From contig JALUJC010000228.1 of the NCBI GenBank assembly GCA_027053375.1, forward strand, positions 1 through 9,105: a stretch of 9,105 bases of DNA, written 5' to 3'. Positions 1 to 5,698 of the stretch are shown piece by piece; within the stretch, counting starts at the first letter, position 1, and every line of letters begins with the position of its first letter. The DNA is from Caldifarciminota bacterium (GTDB lineage: Bacteria; Hydrothermota; Hydrothermia; S141-80). A model generated the notes under the pieces. That model was not told the origin of the DNA, ran no database searches, and saw only the letters and a list, made by a program, of their open reading frames with translations. The position numbers were made by a program, and so were the translations under genes.

Positions 1-1146
1 AAAGTTCCCCAGCATGGGCAGAAGAAAAAGCCCTGCGTGCAGACGGAGGCGGGGCAGGAGCGCCACCCCGAGGGCAGCAAGAAGGGGGATGGCAAGAATT
101 CGGGGATCATCCAGGAAAAGATACTCTCCCCGCCACAACACCAGTCCGGAGAGAAAGCCAAGATAAAAAAGCAAACCGCGCTCCAGCCGGAATCGGGGAA
201 GGTGCTGCAGCACCGTCAGGATGCCCATGGAAAGGGTTAATACGAAGGCAACCGCCTTATAAAAACTGGCCACCGACAGAACCACCAGGATCCACCCCCA
301 GTGGACGGCGGTCCGTTCCCGGAGGTCTTCCAGGATTCCCCATGCAAGCATCAACCAGAACAGGGCGATCAGAAACTGCCAGTACATCAGGCGAAGTTCC
401 ACCGCTCCTGTGACGAAACCCACCAGAACCCCCCAGACCGACCACCGCTTGGCCCACCGCCGCCATCCCTCCCATCCCCGGAACACGCTGATCCCCACCA
501 TTCCGAGGATAACCAGGAAGAACGCTGTGATTACATGTTCTCCACGCTGAAAGATCCAGGGAATGGCAGGAGGATAGAGAAACACCGGAGGACTCCCCGA
601 CAGGGTCATCCAGAGAAATGTCCCATAGAGCACGGCCAGAATCTTCCAGGGAGAGATCAGTCGAAGAATCCCCCAGAACCATATCCCCGCCAGCGCAGTA
701 AGGATCAGGCATTTCATCCCTGCCGTAATGGGGGGGTCGTGGATCCAGAACAAAAAGACCCGGGGGCTGAGTTCCAGCATCTCCTGGGGAGAGGCCAGGT
801 ATCCCGGTACGGAGGGACCCCAGATCAGGGCATCCAGGAGGGGCACCATCACCACGATCCAGTGAATCTGCAGGAAAACTTTCAGAATCCGTTTCCAGTC
901 GTTGCTGTAACCTGCAGCGCGAAGCAGCGCTGTCAGCCCCAGATCCACCAGCAGGTAATAAGCGGGATATTGCACCAGATTGTCCCACAAAGGAAAACGG
1001 AGGGTGTGCGGAACTTCCAGCACCATTTCCAGGAAATGACGGGTCACAACAGCCCCGATGAACATGGCCCACGCAGTGGACCAGGGCGCTTCTTCCATAC
1101 GATCCAGGGTGCGGCGGGAAAAGGCCAGCAGGTTCACGATGACCAA
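1..1146 (-). CDS. Polytopic membrane protein of unknown family, C-terminus cut off by the window edge
   Basis: The reading frame stays open from position 1146 to the left edge, giving at least 382 residues with no stop. It is very hydrophobic, with roughly ten candidate transmembrane stretches separated by short basic or aromatic loops rich in Trp and Arg (for example GWEGWRRWAKRW, about residues 223-234). I see no catalytic motif or soluble domain and do not recognise the family. An uncharacterised inner-membrane protein is the safe call; a transporter or polyprenyl-sugar transferase cannot be excluded. I chose the TTG at 1144-1146 because GGAGG lies 9 bases upstream. The in-frame ATG at 1168-1170 has no SD, and the GTG at 1135-1137 lies too far from it. 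The gene diverges from hsp20 across about 140 bases. An overlapping antisense-type frame of 298 codons on the same strand is Gly/Ser/Pro-rich and not protein-like. Confidence 0.8.
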   Translation of the reverse strand, partial: MVIVNLLAFSRRTLDRMEEAPWSTAWAMFIGAVVTRHFLEMVLEVPHTLRFPLWDNLVQYPAYYLLVDLGLTALLRAAGYSNDWKRILKVFLQIHWIVVMVPLLDALIWGPSVPGYLASPQEMLELSPRVFLFWIHDPPITAGMKCLILTALAGIWFWGILRLISPWKILAVLYGTFLWMTLSGSPPVFLYPPAIPWIFQRGEHVITAFFLVILGMVGISVFRGWEGWRRWAKRWSVWGVLVGFVTGAVELRLMYWQFLIALFWLMLAWGILEDLRERTAVHWGWILVVLSVASFYKAVAFVLTLSMGILTVLQHLPRFRLERGLLFYLGFLSGLVLWRGEYLFLDDPRILAIPLLAALGVALLPRLRLHAGLFLLPMLGNF

Positions 1147-1155
1147 TATACACAA

Positions 1156-1160
1156 CCTCC
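1156..1160 (-). promoter_or_regulatory. Shine-Dalgarno site GGAGG that decides the TTG start of the membrane protein
   Basis: Read on the minus strand, GGAGG is followed by 9 bases and then TTG. This spacing supports TTG at 1144-1146 over the upstream ATG at 1170, which would place the SD inside the coding region. Confidence 0.55.
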
Positions 1161-1193
1161 GCGAAACCATCAAGTGGAGAGTGGGGACAGGCC

Positions 1194-1222
1194 TTGACAG
1201 GGGGGTGGGCTCATATTATAAT
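1194..1222 (+). promoter_or_regulatory. Perfect consensus sigma-70/sigma-A promoter of hsp20
   Basis: TTGACA at 1194-1199 and TATAAT at 1217-1222 are separated by exactly 17 bases. The expected start of transcription is about 7 bases downstream, near G1229. The AT-rich -10 region (ATATTATAATATATAT) is nearly palindromic and also reads TATAAT on the minus strand, so it could help the divergent membrane gene, but no minus-strand -35 box is visible at the right distance. No CIRCE element (HrcA operator) is present. With an unregulated-looking housekeeping promoter, control of hsp20 may be post-transcriptional. Confidence 0.85.
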
Positions 1223-1228
1223 ATATAT

Positions 1229-1309
1229 GCCTCATCAGATTCCTTGCGTGGCTCGCCGAAAAACAAAGCCCAAAAAGGAGGTGAGACCATGAAAGGAACA
1301 CTGATGAGG
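1229..1309 (+). promoter_or_regulatory. Candidate RNA thermometer: long hairpin covering the hsp20 5' UTR, part of the SD, the AUG and codons 2-7
   Basis: The pairing can be written base by base. 1230-1238 pairs perfectly with 1301-1309 (9 bp, CCTCATCAG with CTGATGAGG). After a 1x2 internal loop, 1240-1245 pairs with 1293-1298 (6 bp, TTCCTT with AAGGAA). After a G-A mismatch, 1247-1251 pairs with 1287-1291 (5 bp, one G-U). After a bulged A1286, 1252-1257 pairs with 1280-1285 (6 bp, one G-U). That gives 26 pairs around a 22-base A-rich apical loop. The AUG (1289-1291) is fully paired and the GGTGA half of the SD is paired, while AAGGA lies in the loop. The mismatches, bulge and wobbles resemble bacterial small-heat-shock thermometers (ROSE, fourU, Hsp17 type), but the sequence matches none of those consensus motifs that I recall. 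The predicted transcript start (G1229) coincides with the foot of the stem. Confidence 0.7.
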
Positions 1310-1792
1310 AGACCCATGAGCAACCTGGATGTGTACACCTCTCCCATGAGCCTGTTCCGGGAGATTGATCGTGCCCTGGATGATATCTTTCGCCGGTTCT
1401 TTGGCACCCCCTATACCACCGAGTCCCGGTCCACCGCGGTGACGGAATCCGGGGAGGTGGTGTGGACGCCGCGTATGGACCTGATTGAAACCCCTGAAAG
1501 CTACCGGCTGTACATCTCGCTGCCCCATGTGGATCGCAACAGCCTGAAGATCCGCGTCCAGGAGAATACCCTGGTGATCAGCGGACAGAATCACCCGCCC
1601 TATGAATTGAAGGATGAGGATGTGCTCCATGTGAATGAGCTGGCATGGGGTCGGTTTCACCATACGGTGTCCTTCCCGGAGGCGGTGAACTGGGACAAAG
1701 TGAAGGCCCGGTATGAGAACGGGTTGCTGGTGGTGGAGGTGCCCAAGGCGGAGGAACGGAAAGCCCGTGAGATTGAGATTGAGATCAGGTGA
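1289..1792 (+). CDS. hsp20: Small heat-shock protein, Hsp20/alpha-crystallin family
   Basis: This is an ATP-independent cytoplasmic holdase chaperone that binds unfolding proteins and forms oligomers. The product is 167 residues, slightly above the usual bacterial length. The N-terminal arm (about 1-56) has the typical helix LFREIDRALDDIFRRFF (22-38). The alpha-crystallin domain spans about 57-153 and ends in the family signature ENGLLVVEVPK (143-153). The C-terminal tail ends in EIEIEIR, which supplies the I-x-I motif that docks neighbouring dimers. The ATG at 1289 is preceded by a near-perfect SD, AAGGAGGTGA at 1275-1284. A longer frame extends upstream to 1058 without SD and would cross the promoter, so I rejected it. 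Translation is probably limited by the hairpin that encloses the SD and AUG. The gene is monocistronic, followed by two strong hairpins. Confidence 0.95.
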   Translation: MKGTLMRRPMSNLDVYTSPMSLFREIDRALDDIFRRFFGTPYTTESRSTAVTESGEVVWTPRMDLIETPESYRLYISLPHVDRNSLKIRVQENTLVISGQNHPPYELKDEDVLHVNELAWGRFHHTVSFPEAVNWDKVKARYENGLLVVEVPKAEERKAREIEIEIR

Positions 1793-1816
1793 GGCGCGCT
1801 TCCAGCGCGCCTGATC
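1783..1816 (+). terminator. Hairpin overlapping the hsp20 stop codon
   Basis: AGGCGCGCT (1792-1800) and AGCGCGCCT (1804-1812) form a perfect 9-bp stem with a TCC loop immediately at the stop codon. An alternative outer pairing joins GATCAGG (1783-1789) with CCTGATC (1810-1816). No U-tract follows, so it may act as an mRNA 3' stabiliser or as part of a terminator with the next hairpin. Confidence 0.5.
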
Positions 1817-1817
1817 A

Positions 1818-1850
1818 CGCGAGGGGAGGGGCGTAGCCCCTCCCCTCGCG
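1818..1850 (+). terminator. Strong 15-bp GC-rich hairpin, probable hsp20 terminator
   Basis: CGCGAGGGGAGGGGC (1818-1832) and GCCCCTCCCCTCGCG (1836-1850) form a perfect 15-bp stem with a GTA loop. The tail CGCTTATAG has few U residues, so it is not a textbook intrinsic terminator, but the stem is very stable and sits about 25 bases after the stop codon. It could also be a dispersed palindromic repeat; a genome search would tell. Confidence 0.55.
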
Positions 1851-2007
1851 CGCTTATAGAAACAAAGAAAATCCAGATCCCCCGGAGGATCCGGAGGAGT
1901 TTTCCGTTCGCCGCAGTTTTCATCTCGCGTTTGCGTATCCTGGAGCCAGGGATACAGGGAAATCGCACTTTCCAGGACAGGTTATCCCTTTCACCGTGCA
2001 CGCTCTC
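1851..2007. other. Non-coding spacer with small hairpins, no gene seen
   Basis: The spacer between hsp20 and the Roadblock gene contains a short tandem duplication (CCGGAGGA twice, around 1884-1901). It also has a hairpin joining GTATCCTGG (1935-1943) with CCAGGGATAC (1946-1955) with one bulged G, and a small stem GGAAA (1958-1962) with TTTCC (1969-1973). No frame in either direction has an SD or protein-like composition. Confidence 0.4.
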
Positions 2008-2036
2008 TTGTGGGTGGTGGCTTTCCCCTGTATACT
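2008..2036 (+). promoter_or_regulatory. Promoter of the Roadblock operon
   Basis: TTGTGG (2008-2013) and TATACT (2031-2036) are separated by 17 bases. The -10 box is strong and the -35 box partial. The predicted start near 2043 leaves a leader of about 40 bases with GGAGGA (2073-2078) 5 bases before the ATG at 2084. Confidence 0.65.
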
Positions 2037-2083
2037 ATACACAGTTTTTTGAACCATGAAACAGGCAAACCGGGAGGATCTTT

Positions 2084-2461
2084 ATGAATACGCAAAAACT
2101 CCAGGAACTGCAACAGGCGATGGCCCGGGATATTCCACAGCTGGTGGCGTGCGGTTTGATTTCCATGGAAGATGGTTTGCCCGTTGCGGGCTATTCTCCG
2201 GACCCCAATCTGGATCTGGAAGTTCCCGCGGGCATGTTTACCCAGGCTTTTCAGGCCACGGAACGGGCCTTTGAATACAGCAACTGGGGAAGGGTGGATG
2301 AATTGATTCTTTCAGGCCCGGACTATTTTATCATTCTATTCCGTGTGGGACAGGCGTTTTATCAGGGGATCGCCTGCCGAACAGGCGTTCAACTGGGCCT
2401 GGTGCGTGCTGTATTCAAACGCTATGTGCAACAGGTGGAAGCTGCACTGGAGGAAAACTGA
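2084..2461 (+). CDS. Roadblock/LC7-domain-like protein
   Basis: The product is 125 residues, the size of a single Roadblock/LC7 domain. The pattern is an N-terminal helix, then the strand-turn-strand LVACGLISMEDGLPVAG (about 20-36), where family members carry a similar 'G.ls.dGlp.a' motif. A helix with an aromatic-rich segment follows (about 49-67), then a central strand VDELILSGPDYFIILFRVG (about 71-89) and a C-terminal helix. In bacteria such dimeric proteins (MglB-like) act as regulators or activating partners of small Ras-like GTPases and can anchor polarity or signalling complexes. The gene has its own promoter and a strong SD. The next gene, 20 bases downstream, encodes a plausible partner with a possible GTPase-like fold, so the pair probably works together. 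The exact process is unknown. A longer upstream frame starting at 2056 is out of frame and lacks an SD. Confidence 0.7.
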   Translation: MNTQKLQELQQAMARDIPQLVACGLISMEDGLPVAGYSPDPNLDLEVPAGMFTQAFQATERAFEYSNWGRVDELILSGPDYFIILFRVGQAFYQGIACRTGVQLGLVRAVFKRYVQQVEAALEEN

Positions 2462-2481
2462 ACCAGGCACTGGTTTGACAT

Positions 2482-3432
2482 ATGAAATCTGCCCCGGTCC
2501 TTCAGGTTCGTTTGATCCCCGGGAAGGTCAGTGTCTTTGAAGCGGTTCAGTTTGTGCTACTCCTGGGGGAGGCCGGCGTTCTGGAAGGACCGGAGGGGAT
2601 GCTCTGGGTGGCACCGGGGATGATTTCCGGGGCGTCCTGTCCGCCGGGATGGACCGGGGAGAAAGCCCTGGAGCGGATCTGGCTTCGGACGCGCGAGGGG
2701 TCGCTTACTTTTTTTCTTTCCGAACAGACCCACGGGCAGGAACTGGCGTTCCGTGAAATGGATCTGCTGGAGTTTCAGGCACGGTCCGATGAGTTCTGGG
2801 GCTTACTCCGTTCCCGTGGATTGGATCTAACACGTCAGGTTTGCCTCGTGGACGACGCCGCTGTCCCTCTGGAGGTTTCTCCAGACGTTCACCCGCTGGT
2901 GGATCGCCTTCGTGCTGGTCCCTGCACTCTCCGAGAACTTCTGGACAGCAGCCCCGTACCTGATCTGATGCTAACCCGGGTACTGTTGCGCTGGATGGAT
3001 GAGGGTTGGGTACGCACCACCACCCTTCAGGATTCCGCCCGGGCTGCGCCCAAAACCCTCCGGACGGTGGTGATCTTCGCCCACCAGCTGGAGGAACTGC
3101 AGGATCTGTTTAACCGTATGGGACTGGACGCCTATCAGAAGCGGCGGGGGCGGCATGTGATCACGGCGTATCTGGAAACGCCCGGAGGGCGTGTCCACCT
3201 CTATGGCATCCACGGATTGACCCCGGAGACCCCCGTGCTGTTCCTTCGGCCGTTGATTCAGCGTGCACACCTGGTGCTCGTGGCTTCCTCCACCACCTGT
3301 CCGCCTGAACTGGAAAGAGATCTCACATGCCCCTGCCTGCCCCTGGAGGGCAACCGGGGAGGCTGGTATCTGAACCAGCCCGGTGAGGATTTCCAGGCGT
3401 CCCTGATCCGCCGGCTTTTTGCGGTTTCCTGA
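2482..3432 (+). CDS. PATAN/DUF4388-like and winged-helix protein with a possible degenerate small-GTPase domain
   Basis: The product has 316 residues in three apparent parts. Residues about 8-80 resemble the DUF4388/PATAN domain of bacterial signalling proteins: FEAVQFVLLLGEAGVLEG, then a 'W..PG.I.GA' strand, then GEKALERIWLRTREGSLTFF. Residues about 135-180 look like a winged helix (CTLRELLDSSPVPDLMLTRV, then LLRWMDEGWV), as often follows PATAN. Residues about 193-316 begin with a strand TVVIFA; then TPGGRVHLYGIHG (233-245) resembles the switch-II 'LYGTPGQ' region of MglA/Gtr-like GTPases, and AHLVLVASS (262-270) the following strand. No P-loop GxxxxGK[ST] is present, so nucleotide binding is doubtful. 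These domain assignments are by eye. The ATG follows a stop codon by one base in the same frame, so it is the first possible start; its SD is weak, suggesting coupling to the Roadblock gene. Confidence 0.6.
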   Translation: MKSAPVLQVRLIPGKVSVFEAVQFVLLLGEAGVLEGPEGMLWVAPGMISGASCPPGWTGEKALERIWLRTREGSLTFFLSEQTHGQELAFREMDLLEFQARSDEFWGLLRSRGLDLTRQVCLVDDAAVPLEVSPDVHPLVDRLRAGPCTLRELLDSSPVPDLMLTRVLLRWMDEGWVRTTTLQDSARAAPKTLRTVVIFAHQLEELQDLFNRMGLDAYQKRRGRHVITAYLETPGGRVHLYGIHGLTPETPVLFLRPLIQRAHLVLVASSTTCPPELERDLTCPCLPLEGNRGGWYLNQPGEDFQASLIRRLFAVS

Positions 3433-3435
3433 TCT

Positions 3436-4719
3436 TCAGAGTTTTTTCAGCGCCCTCCGGAATCCCTCAAGCGCCTCATGAAGAATCTCTTCCGTATGCT
3501 GTGTGGAGAGGAAAGCTGCCTCAAAAGCGGAAGGGGCGAGATAAACCCCTTCCTCCAGAAGGGCGTGGAACAACCGTGCATAGAAGGCCGTGTCGCTCTC
3601 CCGAACCTCATCCAGGTTGCGGGGTGGGACCGCCCGGAAAAAGAGGGAAAACATGCTGGCAATTCCGGGCAGGCTCACGGGGATGCCCCGTTCCCGGAAC
3701 AGTTTCTCCAGTTCCTCTGTGAAGTTCTTGCGGCGTTCTTCCAGCAGGTCGTAGGGGCGAGTTTTTCGAAGGATTTCAAGCGTGGCCAGCCCAGCCTGCA
3801 TCGCCACCGGGTTCCCGGAGAGGGTGCCTGCCTGATACACCGGTCCCTCGGGAGCGATCCACCGCATGATCTTCTCAGGTCCCGCATAGGCACCCACCGG
3901 GAATCCTCCCCCGATGATTTTTCCCAGGGTCACGAGATCCGGGGTGATGCTGAACCGTGTGGAAGCGCCTCCCCATGACAGTCGGAAGCCAGTGATCACC
4001 TCGTCAAAGATCAGGAGTGCACCGTAGGTTCGGGTGATGGAGCGCAGTCCTTCCAGAAAACCGGGTTGGGGCAGCACCACGCCCATATTCCCGGCCACGG
4101 GTTCCACAATCACCGCCGCGATGTGCTCACCCTGCCTTTCAAAGAGGGTTTTCACTGCCTCCAGATCGTTATAGGGAAGGGCATAGGTGTGTTGAACCAG
4201 ATCCCGGGGGACGCCCGGTGAAGAGGGAACCCCGAAGGTGAGCGCACCGGATCCTGCTTCCACGAGAAAACTGTCGGCATGTCCGTGATAGCAACCTGCA
4301 AACTTTACCACGCCATCCCGTCCCGTATACGCACGGGCAAGGCGTAGGGCGCTCATGGTGGCTTCGGTGCCTGAGTTCACCATACGAACCCGATCCACAA
4401 ATGGAAAAGCCTCGGTGATCAACCTCGCCAGGTCAATTTCTACCTCGGTGAGGGTCCCGAAAGAACTTCCCTGAAGCAGTTGTTCCATGACGGCGAGGGT
4501 AACCTCGGGATGTGCGTGTCCCAGGATCATGGGCCCCCAGGAAAGCACGAAATCCACATAACGATTCCCGTCTGCATCCCAGAGATAGGCACCCCTGCCA
4601 CGCACCATGACCCGGGGCGTTCCCCCCACTGCCTGAAATGCACGTACAGGGCTGTTGACCCCTCCGGGCATCCTCTTCCGCGCCTCTTCAACCAGTGCTT
4701 CTGAACGTTGCGTTGTCAT
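3436..4719 (-). CDS. hemL: Glutamate-1-semialdehyde 2,1-aminomutase
   Basis: The enzyme converts glutamate 1-semialdehyde to 5-aminolevulinate in the C5 pathway, using pyridoxal phosphate in the cytoplasm. The 427-residue length is standard. Family landmarks are clear: the N-terminal RMPGGVNSPVRAF (16-28), NSGTEATMSALRLAR (115-129), CYHGHAD (143-149), FDEVITGFR (238-246) with the cofactor-binding Asp239, and the Schiff-base lysine K267 in LGKIIGGGFPVGAY. The SD GGGAGG (4726-4731) is 6 bases from the ATG. The gene lies 79 bases behind hemH, so it is either the last gene of the heme operon or has its own weak promoter. Its presence shows that this organism makes 5-aminolevulinate from glutamyl-tRNA and not by the Shemin route. 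Its stop codon is only 3 bases from that of the convergent PATAN-like gene. Confidence 0.97.
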   Translation of the reverse strand: MTTQRSEALVEEARKRMPGGVNSPVRAFQAVGGTPRVMVRGRGAYLWDADGNRYVDFVLSWGPMILGHAHPEVTLAVMEQLLQGSSFGTLTEVEIDLARLITEAFPFVDRVRMVNSGTEATMSALRLARAYTGRDGVVKFAGCYHGHADSFLVEAGSGALTFGVPSSPGVPRDLVQHTYALPYNDLEAVKTLFERQGEHIAAVIVEPVAGNMGVVLPQPGFLEGLRSITRTYGALLIFDEVITGFRLSWGGASTRFSITPDLVTLGKIIGGGFPVGAYAGPEKIMRWIAPEGPVYQAGTLSGNPVAMQAGLATLEILRKTRPYDLLEERRKNFTEELEKLFRERGIPVSLPGIASMFSLFFRAVPPRNLDEVRESDTAFYARLFHALLEEGVYLAPSAFEAAFLSTQHTEEILHEALEGFRRALKKL

Positions 4720-4745
4720 TCCGTGCCTCCCTTGTTGATGGTCTG

Positions 4746-4755
4746 TGATGCATCA
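4746..4755. promoter_or_regulatory. 10-bp palindrome in the hemH-hemL gap, possible operator
   Basis: TGATGCATCA is a perfect 10-bp palindrome in the 79-base gap before hemL, the longest non-coding gap within the heme cluster. No clear promoter boxes surround it. A chance occurrence is plausible. Confidence 0.2.
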
Positions 4756-4798
4756 TGTTCACGACAATCCCCCAGCCGGTTTCTGTTCCCGCTCCGCA

Positions 4799-5698
4799 TC
4801 AGGGAAGATGGCGCATCACCTCTTCTGCCAGTCCTTCAAGGAAAACCGGATCGTCATTCAAGGAGGGGATGCGGATCAGATGAAGCCCGAGGGAACGTGC
4901 ATGCGCCCGGGCTTCCACATCCAGATCCCAGAGAATTTCAAGGTGGTCGCTCACAAAACCGATGGGTACCACCAGAACGCTCCGTACCCCTTTGTCGGCG
5001 AGGAGATCCAGGGCATCCAGGAGGTCCGGGCCCAGCCAGGGTTCCCGGGCGTGCCCTGCGCTCTGGTACACCACACGCCATTCAGACAGTCCGATACGCC
5101 GGGCTAGTGCCTGTGCGGTCTCCTGGAGTCGTTCGGGATACGGATCCCTCCAGTTGAGAATTTTCCGGGGAAGGCTGTGGGCAGTAAACAGGATAAAAGG
5201 GGGTGTGGAAAACCCTTCCATGGTTTGACGAATGCGCTGTTCCAGCGCGTTCAGATACCCCGGGTTCAGGTGCCAGGTACGAATGGGGTGAAGGTCCACG
5301 CCCGCACGTTGAAAACGGTCCACAGCATGGCGCACGTAATCATCCACGATCATACGGGATTCGTGGGGTGCCAGCACCAGCGCCACCACCCGTTGAATTC
5401 CGTCCTGCACGATGTTATCTGCCACGTCCGGAATGAAGGGCGGCACGTGTTTCATGGCATGGTAAACCCGAACGTCCGGCCGTTCACGATGCAGGATATC
5501 CCGCAGCACCTGGATCTGTCGTGTGGTGATCCGCATGAAGGGGCTGCCACCAATGCGGCGGTACCGTTGCACCAGTTCGTGCAGCGCCTGTTCGGAGGGT
5601 GTGCGACCCTTCCGGATATGTGTGTAGTATGCACGGATTTCTTCCACATCCAGGCTCCGGGGCGCCCCATAAGCCATCACCAGGACCGCGGTGCTCAT
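4799..5698 (-). CDS. hemH: Ferrochelatase, Bacillus-like (coproporphyrin ferrochelatase type)
   Basis: This enzyme inserts Fe(II) into a porphyrin. The 299-residue protein has the short Gram-positive architecture without membrane anchor. The N-terminal LVMAYGAP..., followed by EEIRAYYTHIRKGR (about 19-32), closely follows what I recall of the Bacillus subtilis enzyme. Y10 falls at the position of the Bacillus Tyr that ligands coproheme. The catalytic His is H174 in FTAHSLP and the conserved Glu is E254 in VPIGFVSDHLEILWD. That similarity suggests coproporphyrin III as substrate (CpfC) and not protoporphyrin IX, but this is inference. The ATG at 5698 overlaps the hemE stop as ATGA and is preceded by GGAGAGGA. 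A longer frame reaches 5950 but is antisense-like within hemE's out-of-frame coding sequence and is not protein-like, so I trimmed it. No ChdC/HemQ partner is in the window. Confidence 0.94.
   Translation of the reverse strand: MSTAVLVMAYGAPRSLDVEEIRAYYTHIRKGRTPSEQALHELVQRYRRIGGSPFMRITTRQIQVLRDILHRERPDVRVYHAMKHVPPFIPDVADNIVQDGIQRVVALVLAPHESRMIVDDYVRHAVDRFQRAGVDLHPIRTWHLNPGYLNALEQRIRQTMEGFSTPPFILFTAHSLPRKILNWRDPYPERLQETAQALARRIGLSEWRVVYQSAGHAREPWLGPDLLDALDLLADKGVRSVLVVPIGFVSDHLEILWDLDVEARAHARSLGLHLIRIPSLNDDPVFLEGLAEEVMRHLP

Noticed and set aside
257..1153. 298-codon frame on the minus strand overlapping the membrane protein
   Set aside because: Its composition (Gly, Ser, Pro, Arg) is typical of an out-of-frame reading in GC-rich DNA, while the adjacent frame is a coherent multi-helix membrane protein.
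301..1197. 298-codon plus-strand frame opposite the membrane protein
   Set aside because: Rich in Gln, His and Pro with no SD; antisense shadow of a hydrophobic gene.
1058..1288. Upstream extension of the hsp20 frame to an ATG at 1058
   Set aside because: It would run across the promoter, has no SD, and the added 77 residues do not look like Hsp20; ATG 1289 has a near-perfect SD.
1657..2001. 114-codon minus-strand frame over the hsp20 end and the spacer
   Set aside because: No SD and no protein-like pattern; it crosses the two hairpins.
2461..2475. Small inverted repeat AACCAG-GCA-CTGGTT between the Roadblock and PATAN-like genes
   Set aside because: A 6-bp stem without a U-tract in a 20-base gap; likely chance or a minor modulator of coupling.
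3429..3447. Intrinsic terminator between the PATAN-like gene and hemL
   Set aside because: The stem is only 4 bp, too weak despite the six T that follow.
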